A stretch of 64,000 bases of DNA from assembly GCA_030407085.1 (NCBI GenBank), contig CM059582.1, positions 86,513,501 to 86,577,500 on the forward strand, written 5' to 3'. Shown one piece after another: positions 21,514-32,691 of the stretch. This stretch comes from Trichopria drosophilae. Taxonomy: Eukaryota; Arthropoda; Insecta; Hymenoptera; Diapriidae. Made by a program: the position numbers and the translations under genes. Below the pieces are notes generated by a model that did no database searches, was not told the origin of the DNA, and worked only from the letters and a program-made list of their open reading frames with translations. The first letter of the stretch is position 1. Each line of letters starts with the position of its first letter.

Positions 21514-22082
21514 AGATTATTTAAACAATTCTACAGGCGTACGCATTTTTGTTAATTTTTTTTCACTTTGTGGAATCGATTACTAATGTTGTAGGGATCG
21601 TGTGAAAAGAATTACACACGTGGACCTATCTCCGTTTTCGCAGCAGCAGATATTGTTTATAGATTATTTAAACAATTCTACAGGCCGTACGCATTTTTGT
21701 TAATTTTTGTCACTTGGTACAATCAATTACTAATATTGTATAGGACGTATAAAAAGAATTACAGACGTGGACCTGTCTCCGTTTTCCCAGCAGCAGATAC
21801 TGTTTATAGATTATTTAAACAATTCTATAGGCCGTACGCATTTTTGTTAATTTTTTTCACTTTGTGGAATTGATTACAAATATTGTTGAGATCGTGTAAA
21901 AAGAATTACAGAGGTGGACTTATGCCCGTTTTGCCAGCAGCACATCTTGTTTCAAAATTGTTTAAACAATTCCCTGGTTTATGTGAAGTTTTCCTAACTT
22001 TTTTATTATTATTCGATTGTTAGTGTTGTATAGATGATATGGTAAAAATTGAGCACCGATAGTTATCACCCAATCAGCAGAT
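21514..22082. repeat. 147-bp tandem repeat, three full copies plus a decayed fourth
   Basis: Units start at 21514, 21661, 21808 and 21955, exactly 147 bp apart. Each begins AGATTATTTAAACAATTCTA and contains ACGCATTTTTGTTAATTTT, AAAAGAATTACA, GTGGAC and CAGCAGCA. The fourth copy (21955 to about 22082) is shorter and strongly diverged but keeps the TTTAAACAATT and CAGCAGAT landmarks. No coding sequence is present. Confidence 0.85.
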
Positions 22083-23205
22083 GTACGTTCATTGGACGTC
22101 CAATGTACGTACGCTTTGTCCAGAACGAACTTCCACTGGACGTCCATATTGTACATTTGGGACGTCCATTGTACGTCCACGGTACGTCCAGAGAAAAGAG
22201 AGGTGTACATCCAATGGATGTCCAGGCGTGTACGTACTCTGGGTGAAATTTAGACGTATTATGGACGAAGTGTGGCCATTAAATGGACGGAATAAGTAGT
22301 ATATGGACGTCCAAAAGACCTATGGCTGTGTACGAAATGTGGACTAAACATGGACGTACCGTGGATAAAATATGGTCCAGTGGACGTCCATATGAGGTCC
22401 ACTGAATGTCCATTATTACTCCATAGAACGACCAGACTGCACACATTTGAACGTGCGGTGGACGACCAAAATGTACGTACACTGGACCAAGAGTGGACGT
22501 TCCATGGACCATAACGGACGAAATACGTAACATATCAAGTCCATTGGTCGTCCAATATACGTTTAGTATTCTATGGACTAATAACTTCCAAATTATTTTA
22601 CGTTCAATATTGTAATATTCCGCACGAAATATGGCCGTTCAATGGTCCGAAAATGGACTTTAAGCGAACAAAATATACGTAATATAATATATCCAACGTA
22701 TGTCCACTTCTGCGCTACGGGCCTCCAACGATACACGCCAACAAATGCGACCAAAATTATTGAATTTCATTAATTTACGTAAAAACGTAAAAAAGTAAGG
22801 AGTACCGCGTGTAAAGGAGCCCTAAAAGACAAAGGAGTTCTTCACACCAGCGCGTCGCGACGTCGTGGCTGCCATCTTGTGCCCGCATCGCCGCATCTTC
22901 TTGGAAAAATGGAGGTGCCGCGGACGTCCACTTATGTACGTACACTGGACTCCCACGTATGTATGTACACTGGACGTCCATTATTCGTCCATAAAAATGC
23001 AGGTCCGAATGGTAGTAAGTATGTACGTACATAGGACATACGATATACATCCATACATTTATGGACCTAATTTGGACGTAATTTGGACGTCTGTTGGATG
23101 TTCAAAGATGGACGTACACATAACGTCCGGAGATGTACGTACGTTGGACGTCCATTTATTGTCCTGGACGTATGGACGTAACATGGACAAAATATGTACG
23201 TCCAG
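22083..23205. repeat. Array rich in the palindrome TGGACGTCCA
   Basis: The 8-bp palindrome GGACGTCC occurs eight times (22094, 22138, 22160, 22305, 22382, 22922, 22972, 23146), among dozens of half-sites (TGGACG, CGTCCA) and GTACGTAC-type palindromes, separated by variable 10-40 bp spacers. About 22730-22900 lacks the motif and looks inserted. Open frames on both strands translate to repeats of HWTS/VRT-like words and are a by-product. There is no regular period, unlike a normal satellite. Confidence 0.8.
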
Positions 23206-24745
23206 TACTGACTGGGCACCGATTCTCATGTAATTACGTTGTACTTTGAATGAATGAGAACCACTGCTCCGCCGAATCTGCTGCTAGCTTCAGCGTCATA
23301 ATAGGTTTACTTGTTAGGTCTGATTAGATTTGGGGGCTGACCCACATATATCAAGGTATGCAGAAATTTAAAAAACCTTTTCTTTTTCTCGTACATAGAA
23401 TCATTTTATTGACATTCTAGAATGTGCGTTTTGTTGTAGATGACGCGAAGCTTTAAATCCGTTTTTCAATTCGTTCCACACATTCACTACATTTAACAAA
23501 ATTATCTCAGTTTAGACTGAAATTTAGCCTTATACGATGTTGAATTTTAGACGTATCAATTTTAAGACTTATTTTTATCTGTGCAGGAGATATTTTCTGT
23601 GGAAACAACTTTACACCCGCATGCGATCCCCGTGGATTGTGATCGCTTGAGTTTGCACAAGTTGTTCATGCCAAAGTCACGAACATAATTTTTCGATATA
23701 CGGGATTATAAAATACGAGTATATGCGTCAAATTTGAAACTCGGAAAAAATCTCGGGAATTTCATTGCGACTTTATGCCCGCAAATTCGGAGCGAAACAT
23801 CGAATTTTACAACCCTTTATGATGAAAAAGGTTTTAAATAAGCCCAGTAACAGGCTTAATTTAAGATATAATAAAAGCGCAACCAATTAGAAAAAGGTAT
23901 TCCTTATGCTTTATTCGCACTATGTCGATTTCCGACTGACCTAGTTTAGGGATGTTTAAGTGGGAAAAAAATGTTCATTATGCAAACATTTCTTATAAAA
24001 GTTGTCGCCGAAATTTGTTAGCAATAATATTCCCATGTGCTCTATTCTTGAAATAACTGCGTATAATGGTAAAATTCCCAAGAAAATCGTTCTGCTTGTA
24101 AGAGTTGATATACCAAAATAAGCTCCTCTGCTCTTACGTGTGATACCTGGTTTTTTCATTAACTAAGAAATGTTTAATACAAATTCCTAACGGTTTAATT
24201 TTCTAGTACATAAAAAGGAATCTTTTGCAGGTACGAATATTATATGAAACGATTTGTAATCGATGATTTAAACCCAGATCATTATATGAAATAAATAGGG
24301 CATTAAGGCAAATTGTTGAAAAATCAAGTTAAGGGTGTTCTTCTGAAGCCCCTGAGCGCCGCGGTGGCCATTGTGGAACTACCAAACCGGAAGTAAAACT
24401 CCTTTGCAGATTACGCCTTTAATTTTAACATTTTTATGCCACCCATTTTTATGCAAATTAATTATGTTTTCGAGGCATAATCTGCAAATTGCGACTCGAG
24501 GCGGGTAATGACGGCACAAGCGAAAGATTTGACGTATATCAGTTCCGCGTTTTTCGGTGAGATGGAGCTCAAAGCGAATGTCAGGATTGTAGGTATTCTC
24601 TTGTTTTATAGGGTGCTTCCCAGGGCCCCACGAGCGTGCGCAGGCATACATATGTAATACCGCCATGTAGTTTGGATGTGTGCATGCATGAATCCATCCA
24701 TATACGAAGGGTATGGGATCAAGGCGGCGCGGCATATACGGGAGC

Positions 24746-24748
<3 letters not shown>
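23206..24748. other. Unassigned region
   Basis: Mixed-composition sequence without a supported gene. Near 24400-24600 a reverse-strand frame contains VAICRLCLENIINLHKN, which faintly resembles the start of a ZAD-type zinc finger. It is too short and runs into a microsatellite, so I do not call it. Confidence 0.4.

Positions 24749-24790
<42 letters not shown>
24749..24790. repeat. (GA)n microsatellite
   Basis: About 20 GA units ending in a short G-run. Repetitive RE/ER and SLSL frames on the two strands are translations of this repeat and not proteins. Confidence 0.9.
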
Positions 24791-24792
<2 letters not shown>

Positions 24793-27534
24793 GACAAGAA
24801 TGTAAAAGGGTGTCATCTCATTCTCTCACAAAGGAACCTCAGGTGCGGTGATCCTCACCGATTTTATTGAAACTTTCTCATAATATTGCACATACTTACC
24901 ACTCTTTTGATTATCAGAAAGATCGGTGCAACACTCAATCGTTATCTAGAAAATCATATTTGAATTTACTACCTTTTAAGCAATAAGTAGTAACTTATAT
25001 GATGCGAATATCGCAATCTTTTATAGAAGCTATGTTGGCTCAGGCGGTATAGTGCTTCTTTCGCAACTAATGTTTCATGGTTTCAAATCTCGATAGAGGA
25101 GTATTGTTTTTTTTAAAAGCCTATATGTTATAAACTATTTATGAACCGTAGAAATTGCGAATTTTAATTATTTTTAACTTTTTTAAATTATGTTTTGAAG
25201 GAAATGAACTTTCTATCATTTCTTTCTTATAATGAAAATGACGTAATAACATTCCCATAACAAAATGACTAAGTAGATACTATTTATCAATAATATTATA
25301 AATTAATAACACAATTAATAACAACAACAATCTGAAACTAAATTCTTCACTTTTTCATCATTTTTTTGATCATTTGTAAATTTGTATTTTTTTATGTAAA
25401 AATGTTCTTTCGAATAGATTGGATAGGTATAAATGAATGTAATAAATTATAACCATTTTAATTATTCAAATTATTGTTGTTATTTTTATTATTATTACGT
25501 AAATAACAACTTCTAACGGCAACATTTGTTTTTGATCTCGCTCAATCTGCCGAAAAGTGATACATTTTTTGATAAAATCTATACCAGATCAGCATCAGTA
25601 TGAAATTTTGTTGGCCCCCTTTATTTCTTTTGTTATTATTATTACTATTATTATTAATAATTCAATTTCAATATCAGTAGATAACCGATTTTTAACAAAC
25701 ATTTTTACGCTTGTTTTTTCACAAAAATTGTAATTGTTACTAATTTTGACTTTTTTGCATGAAACTTCAAACAGCTATAACTCTTCAACAATTACTCATC
25801 GTAGAAACTCCAACAGACGCTCACTTTACGCAGCTGATTTTATCCTCTTCAAAATAGTTCGGATACTACTACTCTCTAAATGTACCCAAAAAATGCTTAT
25901 TTACAACAAAATTACATGAAAATATCAATTTTTCATATTTTTCTTTTGTACCATCGTGGATTTATGATCATAATGTTTTTTTCTTAAACATAAAGATTCG
26001 AAATTTCATTATTTGCAACTTTCATTATATGCGCTTTTACCACATGAAGCAGGGTTTTCGAGTAATTATTGATTTCATCGCAAAAAACGTTCCGATTGTG
26101 CGTTAATTTGTTTTTTTAAACGGTCATATCTCCGTAAATATTGAACGCAAAACATTAAATAAACAAATAAAAGTTGTTCGTAATTTCATCCTCTACAACT
26201 TTTATTTGAAGTATTTTGCGATGCGAATGGTCATTTTTGACTTATAAGCGAAAAACGCGGGTTACGGTTACTCCGAAAAACTGCCAATATTTGAAAAAAC
26301 TATCTCGGCTTCTATTGGTCGCAGAAGCTGTTTTAAAAGTCGACATTGTGTAGAATTTCCCCAAATACAATTTTCGTGAATTTCTTTTTTTGTTTAATGT
26401 GATATTTTTCGAGTTATTTCAGAAAAACCTATTTTTTGGAAACATTTGCCCTCGTTAACCCTTATAGTTTGATAGCGTGGAGTTTTGCATTACCATACCA
26501 GGAGCCTGGACTAACTAGTTTAAAAAAGAATCTAAACATATTTATGTATAGATTCTTTTTTATAGATTCACTGAAATCGGTAATAATGTTGAAAATTTGT
26601 TATATGACTAAGTTTCCTCGATATGGATATCTATTATTTTCTAATAGTTATATCGCATTTGTCTTTAACTGATTCAGATTCTACGCTACTAACGAATCTT
26701 CCATTATGTAGCACGAATTATGGGATTTATAGTAATTAAGTTCCAAACCAATACATCCCTGCGTTTTTTGATCTGTTCAGTATGAAGCATTACTGGCAGA
26801 AATAAGTAAGAAATATCTCCATTTTACATGCAAAATACAAATAAAATATTCTTTCTTTCTCATTGCAAAAATAGATCTGTTGATAAACATCGTAGTTGTA
26901 AAAAGTAGAGTCAAGATGTCAAAACCAAACCCAAAACCCAAAACCAATAGTGCAATGTATAAATATCCATTCAGAAGTTTAAAGGGAATCACGAAATTTA
27001 TTTTGACCCCTTTATTTTTATTGCTTTACCATTTTCGACCTACAAAATGATAGCGTGTCGAACAATTAAACATTCATACTGTTTATCACTTTAGAATTTT
27101 TCTTTTTTGAACATTTATAAGTTGAATGCATTTAAAATTCATATTTCGTGATATTTTTAACAAGTATGAAAAATGCAAGAAAAAAATCCAGAGCATGAGT
27201 GAAAGGTAATTCAGAGCATCTCAATAAGAAACTTACAAAAATTTGTGTTATTGACAAAATTTGGAGTAATCAATTTTGGTAAACTATACAGTAAAAAATT
27301 GTTTATAAAAATGTAAACAAACTCGTATTCCTTTATTTTTCAAGTAGAATATTGCATCTTAAAGTTAATTCTTAACATACCATAAAATATGCATAAAAAA
27401 GTCGGCGTTAAAAATTATTAACAATTGTAAGAAAAGTGACAATTTTAATAATCAAATTTGAAAGTCTTTGACTCTTCTGAAAAGTCTTGTTATTAATAAA
27501 TACTAAATTTCAACAGTTAATATTGGAAGTGTAC
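24791..27534. other. AT-rich region, no supported gene
   Basis: About 2.7 kb of AT-rich DNA with only short low-complexity frames. Sequences such as TCATCCTCTACAACTTTTAT near 26187 have the look of dispersed repeats, but I found no partner in the window. Nothing is called. Confidence 0.45.
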
Positions 27535-27880
27535 TACATTGCCTAGAATATGTTCAACTGAAATATTTTTTCGGAAGTAATGTTGAAATAATCAATAATA
27601 TGCACAATTACATGTATGTATTTTTTTTCTGTCAATGGACTTCTTATAATTCTCTGGCTGGGTATCCGATTGTTCTTTCTTTATTCGCCGATCAACATTC
27701 ATTTAAAAGTTTTTGGGTGACTTTTTTTAATATTTATCGACAGTTGTCAGTGAAAATATAATGTAAATTCACAATATTATAAAAAAATTTTAAATTATTC
27801 TTTGCCAACAAATAAAAATACTTGTAATAAATAATGTCAAACAGTGCATAAGAAGTGTCTTCATTACTTGCACGTTTTGA
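27535..27880. repeat. Outer inverted arm, left
   Basis: Reverse complement of about 39800-40180 with moderate divergence. Shared landmarks are GGAAGTAATGTTGAAATAAT, CTTCTTATAATTCTCTGGC, TTTATTCGCCGATCAACATT and ATCGACAGTTG. The two arms face each other across 12 kb, as expected of long TIRs of a large element or of a large inverted repeat. Confidence 0.6.
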
Positions 27881-28094
27881 AGAATACGTTTATAATTTTA
27901 TCTATATTCAAAGTCTGTTCTTTTACAAATAATAATTATGAATTTACATTATTTTTCTCGATTAATATTTAGAAACTGAAGAGCGTCGCGATTCAGGGCC
28001 CAAAATAACAAATTTATTTTCAAAAAATTGTCTTATCACAATTTTTTTAAGTTATATCTGGGTATTCGACATAATTTTGTAAGGTGTTGCAATT

Positions 28095-29745
28095 CTCCAT
28101 TTGACCAATCCCATTTCAAATCCTGCAATGAAAAAAGTTTCAAATTTAAAATCATGTTTTATACGATTTTTATTGTTCTTTTAGGTAAAGTAAGAGACAT
28201 GTATTTTTTTGTTTTGCACAAAATCTCTCGCTGGTGATTTCATTTTTATCCGAAACAAGTAGGAAATTATTTTCAAATCTGTCTATTTCCGTTAAAAATC
28301 GATATTTTAACATTCTTTTTTTCTTAATTTAGTAGTGTTTTAAATGTTCTTTCATGGCCATTTTGAAATTTAAAAAATTTTTAAAAATTAACAAAATGGC
28401 GGTCATTTTTTGAAAAAAAAAAAAGAAAAACTTGATTTTTGAAATTCTATTTTTTTAATCATAATTAGACAATATAAAAAGGAAAGTTTTGCAATAAGTT
28501 TGGTCTGCGCTAAAACGGTGTGAAAGCGTCAAGAATTTTTTTTCTGAAAAAAAGAAATCGTTATTTATCAGGTTTTAGCGACGTCATCTTTCAGTTAGTA
28601 AAACAACAGGAAAATGTTGAGCATACAAATAGAAACTTTTACATATTTACATTGACAAACAATTTTTTATATTTTAAGAATAAAAACGTGATGCCGCTTA
28701 CTCCATTATCGGCCCAAGGAAAATATGTTCAAACACCGTTAGGTTCGTTCATAAAATTGAGCGTATCGCCGTTGTTGATGTCTAATAATAATGCCTAAAT
28801 AGAACAAAAAAAAAATAAGAAAAGTGCAAATTTTTCAGGAGAAATTTTTCTTTCATATATTAAGAATCTTACAATGAATATTACAACCCTACTTAGCGCT
28901 ACCCAGGATGAACGACATGGACGTCATAGGATTCTCATCCCATTAGGGTACTTTTTGAAGTGAGTCCCATTGCTTCTCACGAATTGGGGTGCTTTTTGAA
29001 TTGCAATTGTTTCACGATTAGATAAGTAGATGTGTGCTTCATCTGTAACATGAAACCTGAACGACAGGTTCATTTTTATATACTGACGGATGACAATTTT
29101 TCAACGAATGTCTTCCACCGGTCGTTAATAATAGCACGCATTTATTCTTAAAATATAATCAAATTGTTTAATAATAATATTTGAAAGTTTCTATGGCTAA
29201 TGGATGTGATCCAAATTTCCCTTTTATTTCACTAACTGAAAGATGACGTTGCCGCAACCTGATAAATGCCGATTAAAAAAAAAATCCAGACGCTTCCTCA
29301 CCATTTTAGCGCAGACCAAACCTATTGGAAAACATTCCTTTGTATATTGTCTAATCAAAAAAAATTAGAATTTTGAAAAATGATGTTTTTTAATTTTCAA
29401 CATATAGCCGCCATTTTGTTAATTTTCCAAATTTTTTTAAATTTCAAAATGGCCATATAAGAACATTTTAAACACTACTAAATTAAGAAAACAGAATGCT
29501 AAATAATCGATTTTTAACGGAAATAGAGCGATTTGTATATAATTTCCTACTGTTTGGGAAAAATGAAATCATCAGCGAACTTTGTGCAGACCGCACCTTC
29601 GCGAAAAATTTGTTGTTTGCAAAACAAAAAAAATACGTATCTCTTTATGTACCCAAAAGAACAATAAAAATCGTATAAAGCATGATTTTGAATTTTAAAT
29701 TTATTTTCATTGCATGATTTGAAATGGAATATTGGTCACCTACAA
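28095..29745. mobile_element. Long foldback element with ~600-bp arms
   Basis: Left arm about 28095-28700 and right arm about 29130-29745 are reverse complements. They share CGTATAAAACATGATTTT-like, GTTAAAAATCGATTATTT-like, AACAAAATGGCGG and TTTAGCGCAGACC words. The loop (28700-29130) holds a piece of transposase-like sequence on the minus strand. The arms are diverged, so the element is old. It appears to sit within the left part of a larger inverted-repeat structure. Confidence 0.65.
28900..29075 (-). pseudogene. Transposase remnant in the foldback loop
   Basis: The minus strand reads FRFHVTDEAHIYLSNRETI, close to the DEAHFHL block containing the second acidic residue of IS630/Tc1-mariner-like transposases, followed by a short tail and a stop. 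No flanking domain is preserved. The match is short and the assignment is tentative. Confidence 0.35.
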
Positions 29746-29804
29746 TATTCGTTTTCTAAATCTTTATATATTTATAGTGTTATAGAATATATTATCTATA
29801 TCAG

Positions 29805-30281
29805 GGTCATTCCACGTCAACAATATCAAGGTTGTGGTGGGGGTCGCGGAATTCAACGAAAATGAAATATTTGATAGGTGTCGGTGTGGAAAATATCGTG
29901 GTAAAATATTTTTCGAAAATTTTCAAAATGGCGCCCGTGACGTCATGATCATTGAATTTCTTTAAATTGCGATATCTATTGTTCTAATTATCGCATTGAA
30001 ATGAGACTACGCGCATTTTGTTCATAAAATTAAGTACTTTTATTGAAAAATAAAATAATTTCAAAACAATTTCATTTTCCCAAAAAACTGACCGAAAACA
30101 TTTTTCAACTAAAATTTTGGTATTGAGCTCGTGTTATTTTTAAAGTTTGCTATTTTATCTTGAAGAAAATTATTTCACCTATAATTTCCAAAAATAAAAA
30201 TGGCGGAAGCTCTTCTCGTTTTTAAGTTATGATTTTTGAAAGAGCGCAATTCACTGTGCTCAATTATCCGATACGCGCTAT
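29805..30281. repeat. Inner inverted arm, left (with GGTCATTCCACGTCAAC terminus)
   Basis: 30026-30281 is the reverse complement of 39157-39412, sharing AGTACTTTTATTGAAAAAT, CCAAAAATAAAAATGGCGG and TGCTCAATTATCCGATACGC-type words. Outward it continues to GGTCATTCCACGTCAAC at about 29810, which resembles a transposon terminus. On the right the corresponding outer portion is missing. The pair probably represents TIRs of the element that carries the minus-strand transposase at 36.8-38.9 kb. Confidence 0.6.
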
Positions 30282-30384
30282 TTGACGTGCAATGATGACA
30301 GACTGCTCTCGCAGGGTTAAGAAGTTTTCGAAAATGAAACATTAAAAAGAGAAACACGGTATATAAAAAATCTAATTAATTTTA

Positions 30385-30838
30385 AACTAGTAGCTTAAAA
30401 GGATGAAGCAATGATCATTCAATATTTATATCCACTGCTTCATTTGTTAATGGGATGATATTGCCTTTTACATAAATATTGATATTATCGATATTAACTT
30501 TTGATAAGTAATGATCGCTTCCAATTGCTTCCAAATAACATTTTAGTTTTATTCAGGTTGATAACTAAGGCATTATCATTAGCCCAGTTTTCAATTTTTA
30601 ATATATCCAAATTAAATGTAATACAATTTCTAATCAAGTTTTCCGTACTTACAAGCATGAGAATTTGCGTGTCATCAGCATAGGTTTTAATTTTTACATT
30701 ATCACAACAATCATAAATATCTATGGTAAAAATGATAAGTAATAATGAACTTAATTTAGCTCCTTGTGGAACACCACTTTTTAGAATCTTTTTAGAAGAA
30801 GTAAAACTTAAATTTTCAGATTTTATAGTAACTGACAG
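30385..30838 (-). pseudogene. LINE polymerase, 3' part (split by the LTR element)
   Basis: On the minus strand, after SVTIKSENLSFTSSK, the frame reads KSGVPQGAKLSSLL and then YADDTQIL (the catalytic reverse transcriptase box), then ENWANDNALVINLNKTKM, and decays. Upstream it joins 35334 exactly in frame across the LTR insertion (RSYLIHRS then LSVTIKSEN, sharing the duplicated AGATCT). This is a Jockey-like non-LTR polymerase, 3'-truncated near 30385. Confidence 0.8.
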
Positions 30839-30844
30839 AGATCT

Positions 30845-31767
30845 CTAGCGGTCCTTAAACATTGGCAGACCGCAACGTGTATGCGACGCAGGAGAATATA
30901 AACGCATCGGCCCCTGTGTTAACGGCAACCACGTGTACACGTATATACTAGCGGGTTGCGCAAAATAAAAATTCAGGGGAGCTAATCCACTAGTGAAACG
31001 CTTTCTGCCGCGATTGATAAGGAGTTCTCTGGGTACGATTCGAGAATTCCTCGTCGACCGCCTTCTACAAGGAACATAGGGAGAGAACTCTCCGGCGGTA
31101 TTTTTTCGGCTCCTTTCTTTCCAGCCTAGGCTTATGCAGGCCCCTACGAAGAGGACCTCAACCAGCCTGGTGAACCGGCCGACCCTCTACTCTACAGCGG
31201 TCCAGCAGCAGCATCCAGCTCCTCTGCAACTGCGTCTTCGGGTCTGCGCTTCTGTTCGAGCCTCGACTCAGCCTCCTGGTCGAGTTCTCGAGCCGCCTCC
31301 AGTGTTCAGCTTGGGATACACACTTCGGGACCGATCCTTCCGCGCTAAGAAGAAGTCACGGAATTTGGTGCGCATAGCTCCGATATCCTCGCTGCAACAC
31401 AGCCTTTCGACCCGCAAGTTCACGGAGGAACCACAGTCCAGTGCCGTAACGTGCTGCCAGCCAGGAGTGGCTACAGCCTCCGCCGTTACGGTCACTCCTC
31501 TATGTGCCTCCGCCGTCTCGCCGTATACGCCGCCAGGGACTCCTCCCGCTCTTCGCTGCGCGCGTAAGGAAGCTCGATTGCATCTACTTCGTCGCAGATT
31601 ATTCGACACGCCAGCAATCAAGTTTATGCGTACCAAACCGTCGCTCATGTATTGCGAGAATAACGTTTCATGATGTATTTTAGAATTAGTTAAATAAATG
31701 TTGAAAGTTAATGTTTATTAAAAAGTGTTCTGTTTCATTTATAGAATTACACCTGCGAACACTAAAG
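30845..31767 (+). repeat. 5' LTR of the gypsy element
   Basis: Its last ~196 bp are nearly identical to 35134-35329. It includes an open frame of 179 codons that falls wholly inside the LTR and is GC-rich, with no homologous domain, so it is not called as a gene. An AATAAA-type signal lies near 31691. Confidence 0.75.
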
Positions 31768-31786
31768 TGGTGACCCCGACGGAGCA
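31768..31786 (+). promoter_or_regulatory. Primer-binding site
   Basis: TGGTGACCCCGACGGAGC directly follows the 5' LTR. Starting with TGG, it would pair with the CCA end of a tRNA for minus-strand priming. I cannot name the tRNA with confidence. Confidence 0.6.
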
Positions 31787-31822
31787 GTAGAAGCAACATA
31801 TGGAGCGCAGCAATTCCTCACC

Positions 31823-32683
31823 ATGGGAGACGAATCAGAGAAGCATCCCGAAAACGTTTCGCTTGCAAATCTACAAGAAGCCCTAGCGCAGTTACAACCA
31901 AATGTCAACGCAGTAGCAGTCAAAGTGCCACCTTTTTGGACCGACTCTCCGGAACTTTGGTTCTCTCATCTAGAAGAGCAATTTTCGTTAGCAGGTATTG
32001 TTAACGGAATTACAAAATACAACCACGCAGTCTCACATTTAGATAGGCAAGCATCTTTGAAAGTGGCCGACATCATAGCACAGCCTCTTTCCAATGAAAA
32101 ATATGACACTTTAAAGACGGAACTCATCAGAAGACTATCGGCGTGACAGGAAGCAAAAATCAAACAATTGATAGAAAGAGAAGAAATAGGATCCAGATCT
32201 CCTTCAGCCTTTTTGCGAAGATTACAATTTCTGGCAGGAAAACACCTAGACGAAGCAGCACTGCGTACTCTATGGATTAGCAGACTACCCATTGCTTTCC
32301 AGCCTATCATTCTCGCCCAAGTACAACTTCCTCTGAACGATGCAGCTGTGTTAGCGGACCACATCAGCGAGATAACTACTCCACCTACAATTTCACAAGT
32401 GTCACCTGCACATACTGCCGAAATAGCAGAATTGCGGGCTACCATGGCAAATTTAGAAAGGAGACTCGCAACTCAACAACCCACGACACAAGCATGCAGA
32501 GGCGGACCAAAGGCCAGAAAACCGCGAGAACGAGTACGATCGAGGTCAAATTCAAAAAGTCGACACAGCGATGCGTTCGGACTCTGCTGGTATCACCGAA
32601 AGTGGGGCACACAAGCTCAAAGATGCTTGCTGCCTTGCACTTTTAAGCAGCCACCATCGGGAAACAACAACGACAGCATATAG
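31823..32683 (+). pseudogene. gag: gypsy gag with one premature stop
   Basis: Starts MGDESEKHPENVSLANLQEA. The capsid-like part contains VPPFWTDSPELWFSHLEEQF. A TGA at 32144-32146 interrupts the frame, after which the same frame continues to 32683 (QEAKIKQLIEREEIGSRSP) and ends with a zinc-knuckle-like CWYHRKWGTQAQRCLLPC after an Arg/Ser-rich stretch. About 287 codons in total, as expected for a short gypsy gag. The single nonsense codon looks like a point mutation. Confidence 0.8.
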
Positions 32684-32691
32684 ATGCGGCA

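Noticed and set aside
22049..23233. Several overlapping frames on both strands in the palindrome array
   Set aside because: They translate the GGACGTCC repeats in every frame, so openness is a by-product.
24379..24816. Reverse-strand frame with ICRLCLENI resembling a ZAD zinc-finger start
   Set aside because: Only one C-x2-C pair, no second half, and the frame begins in a (GA)n microsatellite.
31134..31673. 179-codon plus-strand frame with its reverse-strand shadow
   Set aside because: It lies entirely inside the 5' LTR, has no recognisable domain, and its end recurs in the partial 3' LTR.
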